DNA from: an uncultured Saprospiraceae bacterium | GTDB taxonomy: Bacteria; Bacteroidota; Bacteroidia; Chitinophagales; Saprospiraceae | NCBI GenBank assembly: GCA_937942435.1 | Contig: CALDEM010000036.1 | Coordinates: 1 to 48,033, forward strand | DNA: 48,033 nt | Direction of reading: 5' to 3' | Part shown: positions 26,861 through 35,929 of the stretch, one piece after another | How the letters are laid out: every line of letters starts with the position of its first letter | How positions within the stretch are numbered: the stretch's first letter is position 1 | Program-made: the position numbers and the translations under genes | Notes under the pieces: model-generated | What the model was told of the DNA's origin: nothing | Seen by the model: only the letters and a program-made list of their open reading frames with translations | The model's database searches: none

Positions 26861-26933
26861 TGCTTAAATCACTTAATTGTTGTTAACAACTAAAAAAAGC
26901 ATTTGTGAAAGCGCAAATCACAAAAGAAATACT

Positions 26934-27599
26934 CTAATGAGACTGAGAATGCGATCTAGGTACGTTGCGCGCCAGACCGCTGGCAAAGGAAACGAGGACA
27001 TAAGATCCAAAGCATACGATTAGCGCAAAACTGGCATCCAAAATCAAGGCAGTAATCGTAGTGGCGATCACAAACCACAAACGCCAATCCTTGAACATAG
27101 AACCGCCCTTAAGGGAGAAAAAGCCCATCTTGATATTCATACAGATAGCTGTCGTTAATATGGCGAACATAGGTAACCAAGCTGGATTGATGACATTATC
27201 TTGAGCATATATCAGAATGTATCCAGCCACAACCCCTGCCGCAGCTGGTGATGGAAGACCATTGAAATCCTTCATGTAGTCCATCGTGTTGAACTTTGCC
27301 AGTCTAAAAAGAGCTGATAGAACATAGAATATACTTGCCAGCAAAGCCTCTGTATCGCTAAAAAGGTGATAAAACAGATAGCCAGGAGCAACACCAAAAC
27401 TGATCAGATCCGCAAGAGAGTCCAGTTGTTTGCCTAGTTCACTCTTTACATTGAGCGCTCTTGCGACTAAGCCATCAGCCAAGTCAAGCACCATAGCTGT
27501 GATGATGAAGTAAGCACCAATAACAGGATCACCAAATAATATGGCAAGCATGCCGCAGACGGCATTGCATAAAGTTATCGCATTAGGAATCTTAGACAT
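26934..27599 (-). CDS. pssA: CDP-diacylglycerol-serine O-phosphatidyltransferase
   Basis: 221 residues with several membrane segments. The CDP-alcohol phosphotransferase signature is complete: D42-G43-x2-A46-R47-x8-G56-x3-D60-x3-D64 in LADGLVARALNVKSELGKQL. It makes phosphatidylserine, the precursor of phosphatidylethanolamine, at the inner membrane. The N-terminal half (KIPNAITLCNAVCGMLAI) is typical of PssA of this size class. The serine specificity is by family resemblance; a phosphatidylglycerophosphate or related synthase is possible but less likely. An exact TATATTTG lies upstream on the minus strand (27616-27623). Confidence 0.9.
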   Translation of the reverse strand: MSKIPNAITLCNAVCGMLAILFGDPVIGAYFIITAMVLDLADGLVARALNVKSELGKQLDSLADLISFGVAPGYLFYHLFSDTEALLASIFYVLSALFRLAKFNTMDYMKDFNGLPSPAAAGVVAGYILIYAQDNVINPAWLPMFAILTTAICMNIKMGFFSLKGGSMFKDWRLWFVIATTITALILDASFALIVCFGSYVLVSFASGLARNVPRSHSQSH

Positions 27600-27909
27600 T
27601 TATATGATTACTTCTCAAATATAACGGAGTTAGAATAGTTTATCGGATAATAAAAGTTAACAATTTGAAGATAGTTTAACAGAAGTGTCGCATGATGAGC
27701 ACTTAGTACCCACTTATCAACGATCCAATGACGCTTGTTAAACCAAAATATAAGTGCTCCAAAATGAGACTTTATCAAAATAGCCTCGATTATACACTAT
27801 CAACTAATAATTGTGCATCTTACGGTGCAGTGTGATACGCACCGACATTGTGATGTGCAAGAAAAACCGACAAGACTTCTTTACATCGCATCATAATATA
27901 TGCGCAGAT
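27600..27909. other. Intergenic region, 310 bp, divergent
   Basis: Between pssA (minus) and the acyl-CoA dehydrogenase (plus). Contains the -7 element of pssA, a 9-bp perfect inverted repeat GAGCACTTA (27697-27705) / TAAGTGCTC (27751-27759) with a 45-bp spacer, and a hairpin CGGTGC (27823-27828) / GCACCG (27839-27844) in the leader of the dehydrogenase. An open frame runs upstream from 27910 to a TTG at 27811 and an ATG at 27853, but its cysteine-rich content does not look like dehydrogenase sequence. Confidence 0.45.
27616..27623 (-). promoter_or_regulatory. Putative -7 element of pssA
   Basis: Minus-strand TATATTTG, an exact match to TAnnTTTG, 16 bp upstream of the pssA start codon. I did not find a convincing TTG at the -33 position, so the promoter is incomplete. 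Confidence 0.4.
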
Positions 27910-29421
27910 ATGTTAGAAGTAAATGTTAGTAATCAGGTCGCTTTTAGTGACTTCATCAAGACTTTCAAGGAAGCTGTTCATTCAGCATTTCACGAAAGGG
28001 ATAATATAGATGAGTTTATCCAAAAGAGGGGATTTCCAGCATTGGTACTGAGAGAGATCATGGCTACTAACCCACTTGCAGTTTCTATACCTACAGAATA
28101 TGGAGGTAGAGGATGCATCGTGAAGGAATGTCTTGGACTACTCGAGGCTGCATCTTATGAGTCACTTCCATTGACACTGACATTTGGAATCAACATCGCT
28201 CTCTTTCTGGAGCCGACAGCCAAGTACGCTCAAGAGGAAGTCAAGCAAGGCATATTTGATCGCTTTTTGCAAAAGCAAAATATGGGGGGGCTGATGATCA
28301 CCGAACCTGACTATGGAAGCGATGCACTCAATATGCAGACATCTAATGTGCTCAAGGGAGATCACTATCATATACAGGGAATGAAGCATTGGCAGGGGCT
28401 TACGGGCCTAGCAGACTACTGGATCATGACATGCCGCAACAAGAATGAAGCAGGTAAGTTAGGTCGAGATGTTGACTTGTTTATCGTGGATGAGCAACAG
28501 CCAGAACAGCGCATCATCGTAGAAGAATACTATAACACACTTGGTCTCTACCCTATCCCTTATGGGAAAAACAAGGTCGATATCAAAGTACCAACTCAAT
28601 ACAAACTCGTACCTGAGACGACGGGTCTAAAAATGATGATCGACACACTGCATCGCAGTAGATACCAATTTGCTGGGATGGGCATGGGCTTTATCAAGCG
28701 CATGTTGGATGAGGCTATAAAACACTGCAATGAGAGATATGTAGGCGGTAAGCCGTTGAGTGCTCTCGATCAAGTCAAATACCAAATATCAAGAATACAA
28801 AGTGCTTTTACCGCGTGCTCCGGTATGTGTCACCGTGCAGCATCTTACAGCAGTATCGCTGCTAATCTCGCAGGTGATCTTGTGGAGGCTAATAGCATAA
28901 AAGCCTACCTGACTGATCTCATGCAGATGTCAGCGCAGACGTTAACTCAGCTCTCTGGTGGTAATGGCTACAGATTAGAAAACATCGGAGGCAGAGGCAT
29001 CTTAGACTCTAGACCATTCCAGATATTTGAAGGGTCTAATGAGATGCTATATACTCAGGTAGGTGAGTCTATCTTAAAGTTGATGAAGAGGTCTAAGACT
29101 CCTAATCTCTATGAGTACTTATCTACATATGAGTTGACGAAGAGAGCGGTAGAAAGATTTAAGTCATCAGTAAACGTAAGTATCTCAAGTCCTCAACCAC
29201 AAAGAAAAGTGATAGATCTGGGTAAAACCATATCAAGGATCATCGTCAGTGGTCAGGTTATAGAGCTTGGAGATAGAGGATTCAGACCAGACCTAATCAA
29301 TGACTGTATGAAGAACATAGCTCATGAGATCACGATGCTCATGTGCTCTTACAGCAGTCAGTCTGACATCAGTCCGATAGAAGATTATCAGTCAGAAAGT
29401 GCTTGGCTTGACTTTGCATAA
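27910..29421 (+). CDS. Acyl-CoA dehydrogenase family protein
   Basis: 503 residues from ATG 27910, longer than the usual 380-400. The fold elements are in order: N-terminal helices (MATNPLAVSIPTEYGGRGCI), the FAD/substrate strand GGLMITEPDYGSDALNMQTS (about 120-139), the helix with FAGMGMGFIKRMLDEAIKHC, and QTLTQLSGGNGYRLENIGGR. The catalytic-base region is RPFQIFEGSNEMLYTQVGES, with the glutamate of (Y/F)EGS in place. A C-terminal extension of about 100 residues has no recognised domain. Start 27853 would add 19 unusual residues. Substrate unknown; the enoyl-CoA hydratase lies 0.7 kb downstream but with its own leader. Confidence 0.85.
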   Translation: MLEVNVSNQVAFSDFIKTFKEAVHSAFHERDNIDEFIQKRGFPALVLREIMATNPLAVSIPTEYGGRGCIVKECLGLLEAASYESLPLTLTFGINIALFLEPTAKYAQEEVKQGIFDRFLQKQNMGGLMITEPDYGSDALNMQTSNVLKGDHYHIQGMKHWQGLTGLADYWIMTCRNKNEAGKLGRDVDLFIVDEQQPEQRIIVEEYYNTLGLYPIPYGKNKVDIKVPTQYKLVPETTGLKMMIDTLHRSRYQFAGMGMGFIKRMLDEAIKHCNERYVGGKPLSALDQVKYQISRIQSAFTACSGMCHRAASYSSIAANLAGDLVEANSIKAYLTDLMQMSAQTLTQLSGGNGYRLENIGGRGILDSRPFQIFEGSNEMLYTQVGESILKLMKRSKTPNLYEYLSTYELTKRAVERFKSSVNVSISSPQPQRKVIDLGKTISRIIVSGQVIELGDRGFRPDLINDCMKNIAHEITMLMCSYSSQSDISPIEDYQSESAWLDFA

Positions 29422-29526
29422 GAACAATCGGTAATCCACGGCTGCTTATTAACAATATCTAAATATGGATAGAATCAGTCGTATAAGTGGTGCGGTTTGA
29501 TAATTTTGTCTTTTAATGTTAGACCT

Positions 29527-29934
29527 ATGAGACTGTACTTTATATCATTAATCTTATTACTACTATACTCCTGTAAGCCTTCTACAGAGATCGTGGCGCC
29601 TTCCGCATTTGAAAGTATAGTCAACAGTGATGCTCCCTCAGCGCTAGAGGCTATAAATCAGACTAAGTTTTGTGAGTCATTTGACATCACGCTCAATGGG
29701 GCATTTTGGGATGGCTTCAGCGATGGTAAGATGACTTGGTCAGGTGGCGTAGAAGGTACTGTCGAGATCTCAGGAGTTGATTACAACGAGATGACCTGTA
29801 CTTACAAAGTGACCAATTGTTCTTTAGGTCAGATCAGCATGATATGTAATCAGAGTGCTTACGATACGACTATGGATCTCTATACGGCTGATAGTATCAA
29901 GCTGGGGACTACGATTTATACTCGGGTGAAATGA
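29527..29934 (+). CDS. Hypothetical lipoprotein, 135 residues
   Basis: Chosen start ATG 29527 (MRLYFISLILLLLYSCKPST) gives a textbook lipoprotein signal with lipobox LYSC (C16); an ATG/GTG-like start at 29497 would put extra residues before it. The mature part has internal cysteines (FCESFD, MTCTYKVTNCSLG, MICNQS) and a beta-rich pattern. No family recognised. It sits between acyl-CoA dehydrogenase and enoyl-CoA hydratase on the same strand but with gaps of 105 and 179 bp, so an operon is not required. Confidence 0.75.
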   Translation: MRLYFISLILLLLYSCKPSTEIVAPSAFESIVNSDAPSALEAINQTKFCESFDITLNGAFWDGFSDGKMTWSGGVEGTVEISGVDYNEMTCTYKVTNCSLGQISMICNQSAYDTTMDLYTADSIKLGTTIYTRVK

Positions 29935-29987
29935 TGTTTCTAAGTATTTAGATGTGCTTTACTTCTAGGTTCCCTATTGTCTATGGG

Positions 29988-30024
29988 CTTAAGTTTTTAA
30001 GTTGAGTTGATTCTTAAACTTGAG
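29988..30024 (+). terminator. Hairpin after lipoprotein gene
   Basis: CTTAAGTTT (29988-29996) pairs with AAACTTGAG (30016-30024), 9 bp with one G-U pair, loop of 19 nt, 53 bp after the stop codon. No T run, so only a possible terminator. Confidence 0.35.
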
Positions 30025-30113
30025 TATTAACAGTAAGTACAGCCAATAATGACCTGACATAAACGAATACAAAAAGCTAATTTCGAGCAACTTATAATTA
30101 AGATTAGAGCCGC

Positions 30114-30932
30114 ATGAATCTATATACCAAAAAACAACTACAAGGTATCCATGACCATACTTTTGCCTTCACACAGATGCATGTTGAAGATCATGTATTG
30201 ACACTGACGCTCAATCGAGAGCGAAAGAAGAATGCTCTTCATCCGCAGATGATGAATGAGATAGCCTATATCATGCACTACGCTCATCATATGACTGATG
30301 TATGGATGATAGTAGTAGAGGCAAAGGGCAATGTCTTCTGCGCAGGAGCCGACTTAAAAGCCATGGCAGGAATCATTGAGGAGAATGACTCTACCGTACC
30401 TCAACCTGAAGGTGATGTATTGGTAGGAGAGCTGTTCAATAAAGTCTACAAGCCTACGATAGCTAAAGTAACGGGAGATGTGTATGCTGGCGGTTTCTTC
30501 TTTCTGGCAGGTTGCAACATTGTCATTGCCCAAGATGATATCAAGTTTGGACTCCCTGAAGTGAAGCGAGGACTTTACCCTTTTCAAGTGATGGCGGCGC
30601 TTCTTAAGGTGATGCCTGCCCGTAAAGTGGTCGATTGGTGCATCAGAGGTTACAACTTGCCAGTAGCTGAAGCCGAGCGGTTTGGACTTGTATCTCAGAT
30701 ATCTACAGTCGAAAAAATAGACGAGGATTTAAAAGTTATAATTGAAGAACTCAAGCAAAATAGCCCATCCGCAATTAGAATGGGATTAGAATCCTACGAC
30801 AACATACAACCTACTGCTGCCGAGCATAAGTATCTATACGATATGTTGCAAAAGACAATCAGTAGTAAAGATGGGATGGAAGGGTTGAAAGCATTTAGAG
30901 AAAAGAGAAAGCCAGAGTGGACTGGAGAGTAG
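30114..30932 (+). CDS. Enoyl-CoA hydratase/isomerase family protein
   Basis: 272 residues. Crotonase-fold motifs: LTLNRERKKNALHPQMMNEI (about 31-50), the first oxyanion-hole strand VFCAGADLKAMAG (about 74-86), the second oxyanion hole VYAGGFFFLAGCNIVIAQDD (about 123-142), and FGLPEVKRGLYPFQVMAALL (about 145-164). The glutamate in LPEVKRG is in the position of a catalytic acid. The last segment is longer and more helical than in simple hydratases. It probably acts on an acyl-CoA in beta-oxidation or a related route; hydratase versus isomerase cannot be decided. Confidence 0.88.
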   Translation: MNLYTKKQLQGIHDHTFAFTQMHVEDHVLTLTLNRERKKNALHPQMMNEIAYIMHYAHHMTDVWMIVVEAKGNVFCAGADLKAMAGIIEENDSTVPQPEGDVLVGELFNKVYKPTIAKVTGDVYAGGFFFLAGCNIVIAQDDIKFGLPEVKRGLYPFQVMAALLKVMPARKVVDWCIRGYNLPVAEAERFGLVSQISTVEKIDEDLKVIIEELKQNSPSAIRMGLESYDNIQPTAAEHKYLYDMLQKTISSKDGMEGLKAFREKRKPEWTGE

Positions 30933-31041
30933 CTCCAGACAAGATAAAACTGAATCTTCATTAATCCTTCAAATATTTTGACTTAGGACTATAATTTAAA
31001 CTTGAAAATTTTATGTCCTCCAGTTCGCCGTTGCAAGTCAA

Positions 31042-33567
31042 TTAATTGCACGACAAGGTATATGCCCCACTTACACCATCCCAACCATCTACAACGACAT
31101 AGTAGGTCATAGCTGATGCCTGAGCCGGTATGGCAACTGATTCATTACCATCATTGATACCTTCATATTCTGGTGAGTTATCACAGGATGCAGTTGAAAT
31201 GAATAAATCCATGTCTACAGCACTGGTCAAAGTAATCGTCCTAGCTGTGTTAGCTGGGATTGTAATTATATGAATCGTCTCACTTGCTGGATAGTCTGAT
31301 CCATTAGGATAACCAGACCAGGTATTAGTTCCATTAGACGTATTACCATTGAATGGTGTGCCGCACATCAAGTTGAAAGGAGAGGCACAAGTCCCTGACC
31401 CTGCTCCTTGGCTTCCTCCACCCCCACAATCTAATGTACCTGTATAAGCACATCCGATGTTATTTATTTCAAAGCATTGACCAGCTGGAACACTGAAATT
31501 AGAATTTAGGTTAACCATAGGAGCCGAAAAAACAGCACCATTAGCTTCTACAACTCCTTGCGTTGAAATCATAGCAGAGGCAAGCGTATTACCAGTTGTT
31601 GTTGCGGTAGAAACTGTTTCATTAGCGTTACAACCATTACCACCAGATGATATTGAAAAATTAGCATCAGATACATCATAGAACGTAGACGCTGCTCTAA
31701 ATCCTCCAGCGACATCGCATCTAACCAGTATCCGAGCAGTTGTAACATTGCTTCCAGGTAAAGTTATTGTCTCTGAACCATCGTTAGGAGTAGCATCTGA
31801 AACGATAGTAAAAGTAGTACCTCCATCAAGTGAAATTAGAATGTCAACACTTCCACAATGAGCGGCTGTACCATTGACTGACCACGTGACCATCGTAGAT
31901 GCAGAGAGTGATTCTCCACCATTAGGAGCTGTAACGTTAAACGGTCCTGTATTAGCAACCGTGACCGTGTTGTTTGCTTCGCTTAACCTACCAAATGAAC
32001 TATTGTTATCCCTTACAGTAAGAGAAAAATTAATAGTTCTCGCAACGGAAGAAGGTCTTTCCCAAGGACTTAGATTAGTGCCTGATAAACTAGAACTAAA
32101 TACTGGAAAGTGTCTAAAGTTATTACTACTCGCAGGTCTAAACCTGAATAATGGCTCCTTGGAAAGATTGCCTGTAGGCATGCCAGTGGTTGCTGGGCCG
32201 TCTCCATCATTTTGCTCCCAAGCATAAGTAAGGTTGGCTATAGGATCGCTAGCATCCGTAGCAGCTCCAACCAGAATAAACGGTGTCTCTTTAGGAACAG
32301 TAATATTAGCTGGTTGTGTAATTACAGGATCACTCGAATTGCCTGCCGATGAAGTTGTAGGGCAATTATGTCCATTAATAAAAGATTGTGCCTCGTTGAT
32401 CGACGTAATAGCAAAAAAGGGATCAGACGCTTGCGCATACCCTATCCCACATACATTGGCATAAGCCATTATAGAAGAGCCCTCACCAGGTTCATATCGA
32501 AAATTGGCCTCACCGTTTCCATCACAACTATTAGAAAAGTTATGAGGCATACCAAACTGATGACCTATCTCATGAGCCACAAAATCTATCCATAAGGTTG
32601 AAACACTTCCCTCCGCTCCAGAATATCCTCCTGCTTTAGACGAGTCATCACAAGGATTTGGTCCGGCCAGACCGCCGACATCTTCCCATATTACAAGATG
32701 GCCTACGTCAAACTTAGAATTGCCAAAATTATTGGCCAACGTGTTGGCTAATTGATCGATCGTATGTCCATCCCAATCGAATTGTGCGTTAGCAGGCTTA
32801 AAGTATGGGTCAGTGTTTGGATTTTGAAATACAATAGATGCATCCGTTACATTGCTAAACTCAATGCCCAAGTCTCTCAAATAAATTGGGTTGATCAAAT
32901 TGATACCAGAAGCTATCGCATTGAGCACGGCAGTTACATTGTATGGCGTACCTCCAAAATGTTGACTATATTCTCCTGATGCTGATACCGCTAAGCGGTA
33001 TGTTCTCTTCTGTGTCGGTAATAATCGTTTTTGATCTATCACCTTATCAATAGTGTTTTCGATTGCTCTCACTTGACAGCCCTTTTTATCCACTTGCAAG
33101 TCATTTTTATAATATATGATGTGCTTTGGACTAGGATTAATATTAGTAGGTGATATAAAAAAAGTCCCTCCATGAGCATAAACAGCCGCATTAAAACCAG
33201 CAGAACTTATATCACATGCAATCTTGACACTGGGATCTTTCTTTAGATAGCCAGTAAAAGTCTTTATGGTATATAGATGAGCCACGTTTGGGGCGTTGAC
33301 ATCTGAGGGCTCGATCACATATGTTTTAAAGCCTCCATCTGGGTGTGGTAGTACAATCTCTTGTATATTCTTGATTATCTTCTTATCAAATCCATCGATA
33401 GATATATCCGCTCTAATATACTGGGTCGGTAAAACAGAAAAGGCATCCGCTTGATCTGCAGACAATGATTTGGAATTGTCCAAGACCCAATCTTTTTGCC
33501 CGATCTGCCCATTAGCAAGCACGGGCAGTAGAAAAAAGAACACTATCGCTTTTATATAAAGATTCAT
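31042..33567 (-). CDS. Secreted zinc metalloprotease, reprolysin-like (M12B-type)
   Basis: 841 residues. A signal peptide (about 1-20, LANGQ) leads into a propeptide-like region (about 20-165), then a metzincin domain with H332-E-I-G-H336-Q-F-G-M-P-H342, matching HExxHxxGxxH, the three-histidine zinc site with the catalytic glutamate. After about residue 430 come beta-sandwich repeats: a PKD/fibronectin-like part (TFTLVGAATDASDPIANLTY style), ANTGPFNVTAPNGGESLSAS, and a C-terminal pre-peptidase-like domain ending YVVVDGWDGVSGAYTLSCN. No type A or B T9SS tail is obvious. The protease is expected to act on extracellular proteins. Its neighbours do not suggest a specific substrate. Confidence 0.9.
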   Translation of the reverse strand: MNLYIKAIVFFFLLPVLANGQIGQKDWVLDNSKSLSADQADAFSVLPTQYIRADISIDGFDKKIIKNIQEIVLPHPDGGFKTYVIEPSDVNAPNVAHLYTIKTFTGYLKKDPSVKIACDISSAGFNAAVYAHGGTFFISPTNINPSPKHIIYYKNDLQVDKKGCQVRAIENTIDKVIDQKRLLPTQKRTYRLAVSASGEYSQHFGGTPYNVTAVLNAIASGINLINPIYLRDLGIEFSNVTDASIVFQNPNTDPYFKPANAQFDWDGHTIDQLANTLANNFGNSKFDVGHLVIWEDVGGLAGPNPCDDSSKAGGYSGAEGSVSTLWIDFVAHEIGHQFGMPHNFSNSCDGNGEANFRYEPGEGSSIMAYANVCGIGYAQASDPFFAITSINEAQSFINGHNCPTTSSAGNSSDPVITQPANITVPKETPFILVGAATDASDPIANLTYAWEQNDGDGPATTGMPTGNLSKEPLFRFRPASSNNFRHFPVFSSSLSGTNLSPWERPSSVARTINFSLTVRDNNSSFGRLSEANNTVTVANTGPFNVTAPNGGESLSASTMVTWSVNGTAAHCGSVDILISLDGGTTFTIVSDATPNDGSETITLPGSNVTTARILVRCDVAGGFRAASTFYDVSDANFSISSGGNGCNANETVSTATTTGNTLASAMISTQGVVEANGAVFSAPMVNLNSNFSVPAGQCFEINNIGCAYTGTLDCGGGGSQGAGSGTCASPFNLMCGTPFNGNTSNGTNTWSGYPNGSDYPASETIHIITIPANTARTITLTSAVDMDLFISTASCDNSPEYEGINDGNESVAIPAQASAMTYYVVVDGWDGVSGAYTLSCN

Positions 33568-33986
33568 ATGCTATTTTCAACCAGCAAAATACTGATTTAA
33601 ACAAAAAAACATATTAAAATTTATTCCCATTTATGAGCCTCAAAGTTTATTATTGAAATGGCCACACCATTCCTAACATTCAATCTTACTCCTTATGGCT
33701 TGATAGGCAGTCCCAATAGTCCTAAGTTGTGTTTTGTCAAGGCTTGTTTAAACTTAGTGAGATCATTATCTAATATCTCACTAAGTTCTCCTTGATATGC
33801 TCTAACTCAGCTTTGCAATATCTTATGTACTTCGATATGTCTATCGGCCTTACATGCCTATATTCTAATTGTCTAAATTGATTTGCTGAGACCTCTTTCA
33901 CCTTCACATGATTATCACTCATACTCATCAGGGTCGAGACATGTATGATAAACTGTGATAGTCTTTTAAAAATATGGAGATATCTA
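33568..33986. other. Intergenic region, 419 bp, with a decayed coding fragment
   Basis: Between two minus-strand genes. The part 33693-33928 reads as a frameshifted coding remnant (listed separately). The part 33568-33690 is A/T-rich leader of the metalloprotease gene with long A and T runs and no other feature. Confidence 0.45.
33693..33928 (-). pseudogene. Frameshifted coding remnant of unknown family
   Basis: Two overlapping minus-strand frames look coding. The first (33770-33928) reads MSMSDNHVKVKEVSANQFRQ ... CKAELEHIKENL; the second (33693-33806) reads VRAYQGELSEILDNDLTKFK ... LGLLGLPIKP and TAA. They join near 33798-33806 with one shift, giving a helical C-terminus of about 75 residues. 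The helix-rich end with NDLTKFKQALTKHNLGLL recalls the C-terminal tail of VPS10/BNR-type secreted propeller proteins, but I cannot name it with confidence. It is a remnant, since no upstream domain survives in the 60 bp before the next gene. Confidence 0.4.
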
Positions 33987-35882
33987 TTATCCTTTTACAG
34001 TTTCTTTTTTCAAGTGAGTATCCAAGAATGTCATAATCTCACTCCATCCTTTTATTTGATTTTCTTTTTTTCTAAAACCATGTCCCTCGTCGGGAAATAA
34101 AACATACTCAACAGACACGCCATTGGCCTTCATACCTTCTACCATCTCATCAGATTCTACTTGAAGAACGCGAGGATCTTTTGATCCTTGGAGTACGATC
34201 ACTGGGTTCTTCACTTGATCTGCGTGAAAGAGCGGGGAGATATCATAGAGTCTTGTAGAGTCAGCAGTGTTAGGATCTCCCATCTCAAGATAGAGTGCCT
34301 CTTTAAATGAACCCCACCATGGCGGTATACTTTTTAAAGTTCTGAGCCAGTTGGTCACACCAAATATGTTGACACCTACTTGAAATTCATCAGGTGTATG
34401 CGTCATCGCTCTCATAGTCATATAGCCACCATACGACCCACCTAAGATTCCTATCTTGTCAGCATCTACATAGTCCATAGAAGCCAAGTAGTTCTTACCT
34501 TCTATCACATCTTTTAGATCTACGTCGCCATGCTTTTGATCATCCATCTGATAGAAGGTTTTACCATAACCACTGCTACCCCGGTTATTAACACAAAGCA
34601 CTGCGTAACCATGGTTGACTAAAAACTGATATAGCGAAGAATAATTTAATCTCGTCTGACCACCCGGTCCACCATGTACTTGGATGATGCCAGGGACTTT
34701 GGTATCTGCACTTGCATTATGTGGTTTATATAAGATGCCCGGTATCTCTAATCCATCGTACGACTTAAATCGCACGACTTCTCCAACAACCAAATCTTCC
34801 TTGCTAATTGACTCACTCAATGTATTAGTCAATTGACTGACTTCTTTAGATTGAAAATTATAAATAAACAGATCACTTGGCGCATTAGATCCTCCTGCAT
34901 ACAAAGTCATCATATCTTCCGCTTTTGAAATATTTACAGAAGTGATCTCCTTATCGCCTACATCAGGAGCAGGCAACAACTCGTTGCTCTCAGTATCTAA
35001 TATCTCAATAGCTGTCTTGCCATCCTGATTGATACCAGACACTCTATATTTTCCAGTTTCAGAAAAGTAGGTATAGACGATGTCCCATGGTTTTTTAAGC
35101 ACCGTCTCCTTCGTTTTATTTGCAATATCATAGGCTACCAAATATTGAAATTCTGCACCCTCATCAGTAGTATAGTAAAGCGTGCTATTGTCAACACTAA
35201 AATCAGCAATCTGATGAGCAGCATTGGATTCGTTGATTTTAATTTCCTTTCCAGATTGTGTATCCAATAAGAAAAGATCAGCGTCATTGGTATTCACCGA
35301 TTGAGTGAGCGCTAAGTATCTTTTGTTCCTTGATATACCACCGACATTCTTACCATCATTGTTTTCAAAAATGCGTTTAGATGCAAAGCCATCGATAGTT
35401 ATCTCATATAAATCAAAGAACTGAGGGTTTCTTTCATTGCTGATAAAGAAAAAACTCTTTCCATCATCAGCCCATCCAGAGAAGCCCGCCTTTGCGCCTT
35501 CTGCTGGCGTAAGGTCTTGGGTCGTGCCATCGGTATTTCTCAAGAAGATGTGATCTATCTCATCACCATTATTGTCGCTGATATAAAGGAGTCGATCGTC
35601 CTCTGGGAAATAAGATAAAGGTCGTATCGTACGATCTGTTGAAGAAGTAAGGGCCGTACGCTTCTTAGAACTCAGATCTATCGTGTAAGCATTAAAGATC
35701 CCAGTCTTGTTACTGCCGATAAGTAACTTGGATTGATCATGCGAGAAGGAGCTCCCGCCCACTGACTCGTTGTCCATGAATTGGTCAATGTTGTATTGTT
35801 GTACATCTCTTTTAGCTGGAGCCGTTTCTTGACAACTCAATAACAACATTGTCAAGAATGAAAGAACAATAAGTCGTATCAT
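33987..35882 (-). CDS. S9 family (prolyl oligopeptidase-like) peptidase, lipoprotein
   Basis: 631 residues from ATG 35882 (MIRLIVLSFLTMLLLSC), lipobox LLSC; a TTG upstream (35906) would add 8 residues. Residues about 30-370 form the N-terminal beta-propeller (repeated blocks such as RPLSYFPEDDRLLYISDNNG and GFSGWADDGKSFFFISNER). The C-terminal alpha/beta hydrolase has G-G-S483-Y-G-G-Y, an aspartate in GSKDPRVLQ, and the histidine in FPDEGHGFRKKEN, the usual triad order. It is expected to cut short peptides outside the inner membrane. It has an isolated position, divergent from the methyltransferase gene. Confidence 0.92.
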   Translation of the reverse strand: MIRLIVLSFLTMLLLSCQETAPAKRDVQQYNIDQFMDNESVGGSSFSHDQSKLLIGSNKTGIFNAYTIDLSSKKRTALTSSTDRTIRPLSYFPEDDRLLYISDNNGDEIDHIFLRNTDGTTQDLTPAEGAKAGFSGWADDGKSFFFISNERNPQFFDLYEITIDGFASKRIFENNDGKNVGGISRNKRYLALTQSVNTNDADLFLLDTQSGKEIKINESNAAHQIADFSVDNSTLYYTTDEGAEFQYLVAYDIANKTKETVLKKPWDIVYTYFSETGKYRVSGINQDGKTAIEILDTESNELLPAPDVGDKEITSVNISKAEDMMTLYAGGSNAPSDLFIYNFQSKEVSQLTNTLSESISKEDLVVGEVVRFKSYDGLEIPGILYKPHNASADTKVPGIIQVHGGPGGQTRLNYSSLYQFLVNHGYAVLCVNNRGSSGYGKTFYQMDDQKHGDVDLKDVIEGKNYLASMDYVDADKIGILGGSYGGYMTMRAMTHTPDEFQVGVNIFGVTNWLRTLKSIPPWWGSFKEALYLEMGDPNTADSTRLYDISPLFHADQVKNPVIVLQGSKDPRVLQVESDEMVEGMKANGVSVEYVLFPDEGHGFRKKENQIKGWSEIMTFLDTHLKKETVKG

Positions 35883-35929
35883 CACAGTAGGTTTGGATAG
35901 ATTCAATTGTAATATACAATAAAAGCTGA

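Noticed and set aside
27811..27909. An upstream N-terminal extension of the acyl-CoA dehydrogenase from TTG 27811 or ATG 27853.
   Set aside because: The extra residues are rich in cysteine and unlike the family; the ATG at 27910 is the better start, though 27853 cannot be excluded.
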